Of a stretch of 64,000 bases of DNA, positions 11,255 through 22,854 are shown one piece after another. The notes under the pieces are model-generated. The model had not been told where the DNA came from. It made no database searches and saw only the letters and a program-made list of their open reading frames with translations. The position numbers and the translations under genes are program-made. Source of the DNA: Sanghuangporus weigelae (Eukaryota; Basidiomycota; Agaricomycetes; Hymenochaetales; Hymenochaetaceae); NCBI GenBank assembly GCA_033182465.1, contig CP137329.1, positions 62,001-126,000 of the forward strand. Direction: 5' to 3'. The stretch's first letter is position 1. Each line of letters starts with the position of its first letter.

Positions 11255-14200
11255 CTACTGCTCGACAAAATAGACAAGTCTATCTCCAGCCTGTACAGTA
11301 GTACCTTCCCTAACCCCTTTAGCGAAACCGGAAACTCTCAATCCAACATTGTCTTCCCCTGCCATTACGTTTATCTCCGTCTTCATGGCCTCAAGGATCA
11401 TCACAGCTTGATCGGGACTCTTGATAACATCGCCAACTGTTGTTTTGATCTTCCATACCGTACCCGCCAGTGAAGCAGACGCAAAATTCGGGGTCTCTTC
11501 GGTGTCTGAGTAATAAGTAAGATAAACGCAGACCGCCTGAGAGCCAGTGTATGTGAGTACCTTGCGTTGTGACGATAGCACCTCCATCTTCTGTTCGCTT
11601 GCTTTCTTGCCATTCTTTCAAGAGGGCGGTTTCACTTTGATATTGACTATATCAACTCCATTGTGTCGACAAACTTAATTTAAAAACTTACTGAGCCTCC
11701 TCCGCGGCTGTGCCTTTTGCTTGACGCTCCTTAAACGCATCGATCTCGTCTCGTACACTCGCAACGAAGCTCAGGTACTCCTTCATTGACAAAGTGACGG
11801 GTTCGACCTTAAATTAGACAGTCATAAACTTCACCACACGCCGCAAACACTCGGCATGAGGGTTACCTTGAACGCATACCGTCCACCATCGAACTCTTTC
11901 TCAAGCTAAGGCATAACAGTCAGTTTTGCGGCAAACTTTAAACACGTCGTTGTACCTGGATGTATTGCTCTTCTGTAATTGATTCAAACGATACCTGAAT
12001 GATCGATGTTACTAAGAATAGAGTGAACAAGGCCAGACCTTGAGACGCGTACCTGGTCAAATGGATCTAAGAGCCATGGTCGCTCTGGTGCGAAATCCGG
12101 TCCCTTTCCCCAAGGTTGCCAGGATGATAGCGTTCGACCAAAAAGCTGATACCCGCCGGGAGATTCAACTGGGTAGATTGCTGCAACAAGACCAGCGATT
12201 CCGACTGCGCCCTATTGAGAATACGAAATCAAATTGAGGAACGGCAGATCGTAAGCAGGTCGCGTCTTGCGACTTACACGGGGTGTATAAGTTCTAGACG
12301 GGTTCATCTTCTGTCCAACGAGACGACACCGCGGATCAATCTGTCACACCAAAGTGAGGATGCTGGGTAGAAATAAGAAACGAATCTACCAACCGGAACC
12401 AAAAAAGGACATGCCAGGTAGAATCCGACACCGAAGACCAGCTGAATACTCCCGTTGAGCATCTACGCGTATATAGAAAATGCGACCAACGCACCCAAGG
12501 AGACGATACAAGTAGTTTCAATGCTTGTTCTGCACCACCTTCAATGCCATTGTTTCTCGCTAGGTATTCAACATTACTAGGCAGATAGACGGCTCTGTCC
12601 CGCACGGAGCTCATATACCGTTGCAGAGTCTCTCTGTTCCACTTATCATCAAGCACAATCGGGAATGTCAGCCTCCGACCTGGGAATTGCATGTCTTCGA
12701 TAGAATCTGGAAGCGACATTTCCACTTGGATCAGAGAACGTAAAAGATCCTTCTGAGGAATCTTCAATGGGTCATAGTGCACCTGGGAATAATAATCAGA
12801 CACTCCATTGTTCATTTGAGCAACGCAGACCATACCATGGTCGATCGAATACACGGTGCAAACTCTACGATGCCTGGAAGTTGTAGCTGTCGAGCAGCTG
12901 TCTCAAAGCCATGAATCCGCGCGCGTACAGTGAAATCAAGCGTCATTTCACCGTACTCCACCAAAATACCGGAGTCGCCGGCCTGATATCGATTCACTCA
13001 TCAGTAGCTCCGCCATCGTTGGGACCCAGATGGCTTACCTGTCTGAAAACAACTTTCGGCTTTGATAGAGTTCCAGGGATATAGTGCAGCTTTGGATCGG
13101 GAGAAGGTTGGCTCGGAGAAAACGCCTGAGACTTGTAACTAGTGCTGGTCCCGGACGCCACAATAGCGATATTCTCCAAAAGTTCTTCATTTCTTTTATG
13201 AAGGGATACAGCATCGGAATATGTAATCCGCTTGAATTGCACGAGATCGCTTGGCCGAAGCTGACCCAACTTCCACCTAGGGCAACAATCAGTCTCATAA
13301 AACTAACAACTAGATGAATAGCTCACTGTTCTGCCGTGGCGATAGTGGAAATGCATAGATATCCGCCCATGCTAGGTCCCTCATTGGTAAGAATCACGGG
13401 AGTATCTCCGTTCAAGTTTACCGAACCTCTCGCGTATCCATTGTCAAGGATATTGGATGGATGTGAACCACCCTCTCCACCATTTTGACGCGCCCACAAG
13501 AGGGCTGGGATATCATCGCCTTCCGCATGTACAGCTTCAAGTCGAATGCCCATTCTGTTGCTTGCTGAGCTAACTTTCCACTTTCTCGCGTAAAAGGCTT
13601 CAATGCCTTCGGCGGTGAGGAACTCCGTGTCATCGTGGGGTCCAGGCAGGGAATGCAAAGTCCATTCGGATAAGTACTTTGGAATCAGATCGGTCGGTAG
13701 AGTGGGAGATTCCTCTGCATCCTTTGTGTAGGGTTGGATGTCCAGCATGTCTCCTCCTTGTAAGTTTCGGCCCTGATGTCCTCTGAATCAGAAACAATCC
13801 TGGAAGTGCGTGATAGCTAACCTACCTGATACCCGCCACTACCCATCGAAGTTGACTTTGAACCAAGATATTTGGGAATGCTGGGGAATCCACCGCAGAT
13901 TGTGAGGTATGTTCTCAGGCCACCTTCGTCAGATCGCAAACTACCTATCGTAAGTTTCGCACCAGAAGGAATCACAAGTCGTGCCCAGGTCGGAACTTCT
14001 CGTCCATCAATGTGAACACTCGCGTTCGCACCAGTAATCGCCACAATCGCTTTTACGTGGAATAGTGCATTGAATGTAAGCCCACTCGATCGCCCCGCAC
14101 CTTTCGGGGGAATGACAAGCTCAAGCCCTTCGCATTCTGATGGATTTCCAACGAGCACATTACCAGCCCTGAAGGCAAGAGTGTCCATCGGACCACTAGG

Positions 14201-16183
14201 AGGAATCCCCAGACCAATATCTCTTGCAGGAAGGGACTGAATTGAAGTATTGATCCCTGGAGAAATGACAGTCATGGCGCTGAAGCATTTCTCGGTAAAT
14301 ATTTCTAAACATGTACGATTATACTCACTTATTTATATACCGGAGACCCCCGCGATCTATCCATTCTGTCGTTGCTCTCCCAGTCTTGAATGTCTCATTG
14401 TCCAAGACTTGTTTGAGGAAGGGAATGTTGTTCGGTGGGCCTTGAATGACAACGTGTTTCCGGGAACCTTGCTTATTTGGCCTTTCAAGCTGTGCCGAAA
14501 GTTGGCTGATCGCAGCCTCGCGTGTCTTACTTCTTACTATGACTTTTGCAACGAGCGGATCATAGAAGGGAGTGACGACCATCCCAGTTGAAACCTGTAT
14601 ACGTATTAAAAAATGTGGAATCGTACTGTATAACTGTCAATGAGCTTACCCAAGTATCAATCCGGAGATCCTCAGTCTCCTCTGGAAATTCAACATATTG
14701 CAGGATACCGGGAGTCGGTGAGAAGTTCATTGCAGGATTCTCGCAATAAACCCGCAATTCAACCGAATGTGTATTAGGCCTTGGATGCGCGAATTTTTCT
14801 TGGTCAAGTTGATCACGTAAGAGATCAGCGTAGTAACCCGTAGACTCTCGTCGTTCACTTAGGCCCTGGAGAATCATGAGTTCGACGAGGTCCAGTCCAG
14901 GATGAAGCATCTCCGTCACTCCGTGCTCAACCTTGAGAGAAATATTTAGAACAATTCACTCATAAGGCTTCATCCGTGGTATTACCTGAAGTCGAGTATT
15001 CATCTCGAGAAAGTAGAAATTGCCAGTAATGTCGTCAACGAGAAATTCCACCGTGCCTATGAAAGGGGTCAATAACATGGCTCGGCGCAGGACCGGGCCA
15101 CCCACCAGCCGACTTGTAGTTCACCAATTTGCCTAAGCGAACAGCCGCGGCACACATCTTCTCCCGTAAGTCTACGTCTACGATTGGAGTCAGCACGTCC
15201 GTATAGACATGTCCTTCACCAAAGTTCTTTCTTCACCTTGACGCTGCAAGAAAAATGGGCTTGGTGCTTCCTCAATGATCTTTTGATGTCGCCTCTGGAC
15301 ACTGCATTCACGTTCGCCAATGTGTATAACGTGACCGCGACTGTCTCCAAATATCTTCAAATTGATGCGACATCATCAGAAGCGATAGAGAATCTAAGAT
15401 CTATATGAGCTACCTGAACTTCAATATGTCTCGAGGACGTGAGGAACTTCTCGATAAAAACGCCCTCGTTATGAAAGAGATTCTAAACAATATCAACATT
15501 AGAATAAGCTGAGCGTTCCGGAAGCAGCGACTCACCTTTGCTCGTTGCTGAGTCGCGTTAAATTTCTCCCGCAGCTCTGCAGCATTTCCGCAGATAGACA
15601 GACCCATTCCCCCGCCACCCGCAGTTGCCTTCAGTATTACTGGGTATCCAACTTTCTCCGCGAACAACTCCGCTTCGTCCGCGCTCTCCTCAATTCCGTT
15701 CGTACCTGGCACGACAGGCACATCAGCTTGCACCGCGAGCTCACGAGCGCGATGCTTAAGACCCATATCTTCGATTGTCTGCACGTCAGGTCCGAGTAGC
15801 GTCACATCATGTTTTGCTAACTGTCGCGCGAAATCCGGGTTCTCCGCGAGGAAGCCATATCCTGGAGCTACGAGCGTCACTCCCTTTTCTACACATATCT
15901 TCACAATGGCATCCGCATCGACATATGCCCTCGCGTCGGCATACATGTCCTGTGAGTCAGGTGCGTCACCATCGCCGGCAGAGCCAGAAGGTACGAGTGC
16001 GACGGCTTCGTCAGCAAGTAAGACATGAGGCGACGTCGAGTCGACATGAGTGTATACCGCGACAGTCTGTAGTCCTAGGCGCTTTGCAGTACGAAGGATG
16101 CGCACCGCGATCTCTCCGCGGTTTGCGACGAGAAGCTTGTGCCCGTCCACGGATAACAAGCCCATGGTGATCGTTTCTTGCAT
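11255..16183 (-). CDS. Biotin carboxylase-KipA-KipI-biotinyl fusion (urea carboxylase-like / PxpBC-like)
   Basis: A gene of about twenty exons. The ones I fixed are 15536-16183, 15414-15482, 15243-15354, 15106-15177, 14986-15056, 14650-14931, 14329-14594, 13826-14279, 13327-13772, 13039-13276, 12836-12982 and 12495-12782. The protein opens with a biotin carboxylase domain ([17 protein letters not shown]-binding [26 protein letters not shown]). KipA/AHS2 follows ([32 protein letters not shown]), then KipI/AHS1 ([24 protein letters not shown]), and a C-terminal biotinyl domain with EAMKTEI, the lysine being the biotin site. This is the urea carboxylase order, but the amidase half of fungal urea amidolyase (DUR1,2) is absent. 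The next gene is LamB/YcsF, the third subunit of PxpABC 5-oxoprolinase, so a lactam or urea-like substrate is inferred. Exons between 11255 and 12490 are only approximate. Confidence 0.88.
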
Positions 16184-16486
16184 ACACAGATACTATGACG
16201 CGGAGCCATTCTGCCGTGTCTCACTAGAACTTATAGATAAGAAAGAAGTCATCGTGAATAGATAGAAAACGAGGAACCGATCAGACGAGTAATCTTACGG
16301 TCATGAGGTCAAGCCAAGAAGCCGGCACATCCGAGCGCGAAGACTTCAAATCGCGAGTAAGAATGCAAAAATGGATCCATACTCCCGTAAACTATTGCTA
16401 GATAGATTGTTTTGTTTCAATTGGAGCCAGTCTTACATCGCTTTCAATTCTTATTGACTCGGAAAGGAACGGAGATCCATGCCGCA

Positions 16487-17742
16487 TCACGTGTAACCCG
16501 CATTCTCGTTGCTTTCGTCGACGAGACGCTTGACTGTCTGGGCAATATCAACGGCGCCCTGTGCGAGATATCGCTTCAGATAATATTCAATTTAAAGCAG
16601 AATGACACACCGGAGAGTCAGAATGGACGCAGATGCTGACGTCCTTGACACCGTCGCCAATTGGAATCGTGCCCGCTTTGGTAGTCACAAGGCCTTCAAT
16701 CAAGACTCGCTTGACCTATTGAATCATGTAAGCCTTGGATTGTATGATGGGAGAAAGAGCTGCATTGCGAACCCGCGTTTGTACTTCGTCCAAAGTTATT
16801 GGATCATGCTTCCTGTGTGAAAAGACCGTAGTTAGCTTGAGAAAAGTCAAACCTATTTTCGTGATTCTTACTTTGTTATCAGAAGCTTTCCTTCGGGACT
16901 GTAATCCAGATCCGCGAACCATTCTAAGAGAATCAAAATTAAGAAACATGCCGCAGATAGGAGACATGAGCGGCGCCTGACCAGCGATAAAGCTGACTCC
17001 AAGTTCCTCGCATGCTTTCTGGTGGCAAGTGCCGGCGAGGCCCATGAAGGCGACATTGAAAGTCTTCGCGACACCAACTACGGCTCGCGCCAGCTCTATA
17101 GATCGAGAGGTTTGTCCATAGACAGCTCCATGCGGCTTAAGCTAAAGAAGCGATTATAAGTGGTAGACCAGATCAAACCGTAGAATATCGTGTTACGTGG
17201 TTCATTTCCAATCCATGTTTGTGTAAGAAACCAGATAATGCGCCGACTTGATAAATGAAACAAGACGCGAGCTCATCCTTCAGGAAGAGTTGAGAGGAGT
17301 TTTAAGAAGCAAGCGATGATGCATACAGGCTCAATCGCCATCTCTCTTCGACCGAACCCTTGATGGTCTGGGAGAGAAGGGTGTGCGCCGACCAGCACAT
17401 TATTCTCTTTTGCTAGGGAGACGGTCTTATCCATTATCACGAAGTCACTGAGAATATGAAGGATTCAGTATTATAATCTAGCGTATCGATTAGTCGTTTA
17501 CCGACCTCGCGTGAAATCCACACGCAATGTTCGCTAGATGAATCGTTTTCATGAGGGACTCATCATCACCCTAGTGGAATTTTTGTTTCCAACGGGAATG
17601 TCGACTGTATACACTCCAGAACATACCATAGTATAGAGAGAGTAACCCTGAGCTCGCTATGTTAGTCATAAACTCACATTAATAAGAGTTCATATGGACG
17701 CACCTCTCCCATGTCACAATTTACAGTAGCATTGAGAACCAT
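16487..17742 (-). CDS. LamB/YcsF family protein (PxpA, 5-oxoprolinase subunit A-like)
   Basis: Minus-strand exons begin at ATG 17742 ([13 protein letters not shown]) and continue [73 protein letters not shown] and [14 protein letters not shown]. They end at TGA 16487 after [17 protein letters not shown]. These are the conserved metal and active-site regions of LamB/YcsF proteins, which in bacteria form the ATP-dependent 5-oxoprolinase PxpABC with the KipI and KipA homologues. The gene lies just upstream of, and on the same strand as, the fused carboxylase-KipA-KipI gene, the same partners found in bacterial clusters. Exons are small and numerous; boundaries were inferred by protein continuity. 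Confidence 0.85.
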
Positions 17743-17917
17743 GTTTGCGGAGCAGACTGAGATCGCTAGAGAAGATCGATCGACGCGTGATCGTATTCAG
17801 ACGCGTATCTGCCGGAGCTCGAAATTCACGGATTTAGCCGTAACTGTGTGACACGTCAATGGAAATCGAGCGCGTCGAGTCGAACACGTCTTCACTCTTT
17901 CTTTCGCGTCGTCCACC
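17743..17917. promoter_or_regulatory. Shared divergent promoter of LamB/YcsF and SEC61 with UPRE-like site
   Basis: Only 175 bases separate the two start codons, so the genes must share regulatory sequence. It holds TGACACGTCA at 17849-17858, which on the minus strand contains TGACGTG, the core bound by Hac1/XBP1/ATF6-type bZIP factors. SEC61 is a known unfolded-protein-response target in several fungi, so this site is a plausible response element. Function is inferred. Confidence 0.5.
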
Positions 17918-19536
17918 ATGGCTGGTTGTGAGTGTCCTCATTGTCTGAAGAGTTGTGCAGAATTTTTCTAAAATTTATTCTTGAATAGTTCGGTTTTTGA
18001 ATCTCGTGCGGCCTTTCCTGCCCATCCTTCCAGAGGTCTCGTCACCAGACAGGAAGGTCCCCTTCAACCAAAAGGTGCTATGGACAGCAGTCACTCTCCT
18101 CATCTTCCTGATCTGCTCCCAAATACCCCTTTATGGCATCATGTCTTCAGACTCGGCAGATCCGCTCTACTGGATGCGAGTCATCCTCGCGTCGAATCGA
18201 GGCACACTCATGGAACTCGGAATCAGTCCCATCGTCACGTCTGGAATGATCATGCAACTGCTCGCTGGTGCCAACCTCATTGATGTAGACTTCAGCTTGA
18301 AGGAGGATCGTGCTCTTTTTGGTGGTGCTCAAAAGCGTGCGTATTTTTTTCTACATGTTCGAGATTTTTTTTACGTTCGAGCTAACTTGTTTCGCTGGCA
18401 GTCTTTGCTCTCATTATTTCCCTCGGTCAGGCAACCGTATACGTCCTTACAGGTCTCTACGGATCGCCTTCGTCTCTTGGTCCCGGTGTTTGCTTGCTGC
18501 TTATTATCCAGTTGATCGCAGCTGCACTCATCGTCATTCTCCTCGACGAGCTTCTTCAAAAAGGCTATGGCCTCGGTTCTGGCATTTCACTCTTCATCGC
18601 AACTAACATCTGTGAATCCATCGTCTGGAAGGCCTTCTCGCCTACCACAGTCAACACAGGTCGTGGACCGGAATTCGAAGGCGCAGTCATCGCTCTATTC
18701 CACTTGCTCTTCACGTGGAATGACAAGGGTCGCGCACTCCGTGAAGCATTTTGGCGAGACCGTCTGCCGAATATCATGAACCTGGTCGCCACCGCCATCG
18801 TCTTTGCCGTCGTCATTTACCTTCAGGGCTTCCGCCTGGAGATCCCAGTCAAGAGCAACCGCTTCCGTGGCCAGCGCGGCGCTTACCCTGTCAAACTGTT
18901 TTACACCTCAAACATGCCCATCATGCTCGAATCCGCACTTACCTCGAACGTATTCATTATCTCCCAGATGCTTGCATCGCGTTTCCCGAGCAACCTCCTT
19001 GTACGCCTTCTTGGTGTGTGGGAGCCTTTGGAAGACTCACCTCAACTCGCTGCTGTAGGTGGACTCGCATACTACATGTCTCCCCCCCACACGCTTCGTG
19101 CTGCGCTTCTCGACCCGATTCACACCCTCGTCTACATCGCCTTCACGGTTAGCGTGTGTGCGTTATTCTCAAAGACATGGATTGAAGTTTCTGGTTCTGG
19201 ACCAAGAGACGTAGCAAAGCAGCTAAAGGACCAACAGATGGTCATGGCCGGACACCGTGAAGGATCGATGTACAAAGAACTTAAGCGCGTTATTCCAACT
19301 GCTGCTGCACTCGGTGGTGCAATCCTCGGTCTGCTCTCTGTTGCGGCTGACTTAATGGGTGCACTTGGAAGTGGAACTGGTATCCTCATGGCCGTCACTA
19401 TCATCTATAGTTGTAAGCTTTTCTGTTCTCATCGGTACATCATTTGTGTTAACTAGAGTTGCTCGTAGACTGGGAAATCGGCATTCGTGAATCTGGTGGT
19501 CCAGAGATGGCAGCCTTCGGCGATCTCCTCGGGTGA
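17918..19536 (+). CDS. SEC61: Protein translocon subunit Sec61 alpha
   Basis: Four exons (17918-17927, 17989-18336, 18402-19412, 19469-19536) give 478 residues, close to yeast Sec61p (480). The 10-base first exon carries MAG plus one base. The protein reads [20 protein letters not shown], then the plug region [49 protein letters not shown]. Ten membrane segments follow, including the cytosolic loop [24 protein letters not shown] needed for ribosome and Sec63 contact. It forms the ER membrane channel for co- and post-translational import with Sss1 and Sbh1. All exon phases fit and no break is seen. Confidence 0.97.
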
Positions 19537-20334
19537 TCAATCAACTTCCACCTAACGCAGGTCTTCCTCTTTCATAAAATAATGATGCTGTTCCCATCGT
19601 GGACGTGTCAGTGCGATTGGATTCCTGGTTGGTTGGGCATGAGGTACGAAGGAGTAGGTTATGTTATTTCGCGAAATAATATGTGGTGTAATAAAAGTAT
19701 CCAGACAAGGTGCTGCCGAGCAGTATTGTCTGGCTTCTCTGGAATGCATTTATTCAGATTGCCTTCAGGCCAGTCACTCTTTATTCTGCTCCCGATATTC
19801 AATGTGCCCTGGATTGTCTCCGGCCTCACTCAGTGTGGGAAATGAAAACAATCAAGAACCTAGACTCAGGCTTCCTCGCATCACATCTTCAAGCTTTCCC
19901 GACTCGCAGTTCTTGCGCAGTTTTGCTCCACAGTCCTTTCCACGCTCGTTCAAGACCGAAGCGTCTCAAAATCATCCACAAGTTCTCCCTGTATCGTAAT
20001 GCTAACTTCGATTAACTCCAAATTCTGGTAAGTCGCTAGCGGGGTTCCATAAGCAGTGACTCTCTCACCGTTCAAAGTTTGTCGGTTTTATACCAGGTCA
20101 TGGGTCAGTGCCTTCTTTCTGACCCTAAGTATGTTCCAATCATCGTATCCTTCTTAAGGTTCTCCTTCAGGGAGTCTAGGTACCATACATTTACTTCTCT
20201 CTATATCCGCTTCTGGAGCACATCAAAGTTATACATCATACAAGACGTAGGGCTAGTGTATAAAGCACTCCAAGAAGAAGAATGTAAGGCGGACCTACTT
20301 CTCTCATACCTTCTGCACTCATAACTTCATCCCA
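19537..20334. other. Intergenic between SEC61 and the aldehyde dehydrogenase gene
   Basis: About 800 bases with overlapping short frames but no protein I recognise. The right part presumably holds the promoter of the dehydrogenase; no TATA box is obvious. Confidence 0.35.
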
Positions 20335-22213
20335 ATGCCGCAGACATTTTCTTACGATTTTGACACGCCCACGTTCAAGGGCAAGACATCATTCAGTACA
20401 GGGTTGTATATCAATGGGAAATCTGTCGATGGTATCGACGGCGGAAAATACGAGTTAGTTACTTTTTTTCCATCTGATATTAGTCCCTACTGACGGGCAA
20501 TTACCTGTTCAGTGTACTTAACCCAAGTACAGCTGATCTAACATCCATACTTTGTGCCCAAACTCACCTGTCCTGATTGTAGGCACCGGGAAGGTCGTAA
20601 CGAATATTTCCATGGGCACTTCCAAGGACATCGATATTGCAGTGAAGGTTGCACGCGAGGCCTTCAGCACCCGCTGGGGTTTGAACGTCCCTGGTGCTGA
20701 ACGTGGGAGGCTGCTCATGAAGCTCGCTGATCTAATGGACGATTGTGCGGATGAACTCGCTGCCATCGAATCACTTGATAACGGTACGGTATGACCATAA
20801 TCTAATCCTTACTTCGATATCCTTGATTCAGATATAAATTGTGGATCCAAAACGCACAGGAAAGACATTCGGCTGGGCAAGGAACGGAGATATCGTCCAC
20901 TCTATCCAGACCATCCGGTATTTCGCTGGTTGGGCGGACAAGAACCACGGCAAGGTCATCGAGACCGACGATTCCAAGCTCGCCTATACTCGCCACGAGC
21001 CGATCGGCGTGTGCGGACAAATCATCCCGTGGAACTTCCCTCTTATGATGCTCACATGGAAAATCGCTCCGGCGCTCGCAACGGGCAACACGATCGTGCT
21101 GAAGCCGAGTGAATTCACTCCACTCACCGCGCTTCGAATGGTCAGCCTTATCGAGCAGGCCGGGTTCCCTCCTGGTGTCTTGAACATCGTGAACGGCTTC
21201 GGGAACGCGGCTGGAGCAGCTATTGCTGAGCACCCGGATATAGACAAGGTCGCGTTCACAGGAAGCACACTTGTGGGAAGAAAGATCATGGAGGCCGCTG
21301 CGAAGACCAATCTGAAGAACGTCACGCTCGAGCTTGGCGGGAAGAGCCCGAATATCATTTTCGACGATGCCGATATAGACCAGGCTATCAGCTGGGCTAT
21401 TCATGGTGTATTGTACGTAGAGGATTCTCTTCTCTGTCTAAGCTGTGATCTCGCTGATACACACTTGTCGTAGCTGGAACCACGGCCAGTGCTGCTGTGC
21501 CGGGACACGGATATTCGTACACGAGAAGATCTACGACGAATTCCTGCAAAAGTTCACCGCAAAGGCGCAATCTCTCAAGATCGGCGATCCGTTCGGAACC
21601 GACGTATACCAAGGGCCTCAGATTTCCCAGATCCAATATGACGTACGTCCTCAGTGGAATTCCATTCTCCTCCACACCTAAATACTTCGCTGGATGCAGC
21701 GCATCATGGGGTACATCGACTCGGGCAAAAAGGACGGGGCGACCCTACACCTGGGCGGAGCGCGCTTCGGGTCAGAGGGGTACTTCATCCAGCCGACGAT
21801 CTTCACCGACACGCGGCCGGAGATGAAGATCGTGCGGGAGGAGATCTTCGGGCCCGTCGGCGTCATAATCAAGTTCCACGACGAGGACGACGTGATCCGC
21901 CAGGCGAACGACACGCACTACGGACTGGCCGCCTCGGTGTTCAGCAAGCACATCGACCGCGCTCTGCGCGTCGCTAATAAGCTGCACGCCGGCACTGCGT
22001 GGATTAACTGCACGAATAGCACGAACACCCAGATCCCGTTTGGCGGGTACAAGCAGTCTGGGATCGGGAGAGAATGTGGGGAGTACGCGCTTGCCAAGTG
22101 AGCTCTCTTTGAGAAATACTGGGTCGTTCGTATCAAAATGACAGCTCAACTTCGCACTGTTTAGTTACACCGCCGTCAAAGCCGTCCATGTGAATATCGG
22201 AATGAGCATCTGA
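20335..22213 (+). CDS. Aldehyde dehydrogenase, NAD(P)-dependent, cytosolic type
   Basis: Seven exons (20335-20453, 20513-20526, 20583-20783, 20860-21412, 21474-21642, 21700-22097, 22165-22213) give 500 residues, the standard ALDH length. The 14-base second exon encodes VLNP and joins DGGKYD to [10 protein letters not shown]. Landmarks are [33 protein letters not shown] (cofactor site), [11 protein letters not shown], the general base Glu in LELGGKSPN, the catalytic cysteine in GQCCCAG (cysteines 302-304, most likely 303), EEIFGPV and [13 protein letters not shown]. It oxidises aldehydes to acids, for example acetaldehyde to acetate. No presequence is seen. GC content rises in exon 6 (21700-22097) compared with the flanks. 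Confidence 0.95.
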
Positions 22214-22854
22214 AAGTATCGATATACTTTTTCAGTCGAGGGCACCTCGCTTACTCTCCAAAAGCAAAAGCAAAGTCAATTATGATGTTGTATGCACTAA
22301 CCCGACCCGGATATAAAATCTGTATTATGCGTTTGAATCCATCGGTAGCAGAGAGTCCCGAACAGACTAAATCTCACAGTACATCGCTAAAGTATAGTGA
22401 AAGATGACCCTCTTCAATCTGCGAGCGCGTTCAGAAACGGTAGGCGATGGAAATTCACAACTACTTTACTTCCGAGATTCAGGGGGAGAAAATATTTGTG
22501 ATCGAATCCTGAAATGCGAATGCATTTGTATACATTCTGTCTATCCATAACACTGCTAGCAAATAAACGATACATTGAATGCGCATACAACGATCATAAT
22601 GAGAAAGAACAACAACAGCAATAATGGCATAAGGAATAGAGAAATACGTTAGCGAAACGTGTCAAAATAATTGCTCGTATGGTAGTATTGACAATGATGA
22701 AGACTTTAGATAAAAACTTTGGTTTGAGTCGGACCGGGGGGGGGACAGCGACGGGTGAAAAAAAAACACAAACAGCAAAGGGAAACAAAATACCAGATAC
22801 CAAGAACACACACACACACACAAAATTATAGGCAAGGAAAAAGAGAAAAAAAAA
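22214..22854. other. Intergenic with simple repeats
   Basis: Contains the 3' ends of the two convergent genes, a run of G (22737-22743), a run of A (about 22758) and a (CA)n microsatellite near 22807-22823. The minus-strand frame over it is a shadow of these simple repeats. Confidence 0.5.

Noticed and set aside
11255-16183. Urea amidolyase DUR1,2
   Set aside because: The carboxylase half fits, but the chain starts directly with the biotin carboxylase domain. No amidase domain was found upstream; the neighbouring gene is LamB/YcsF instead.
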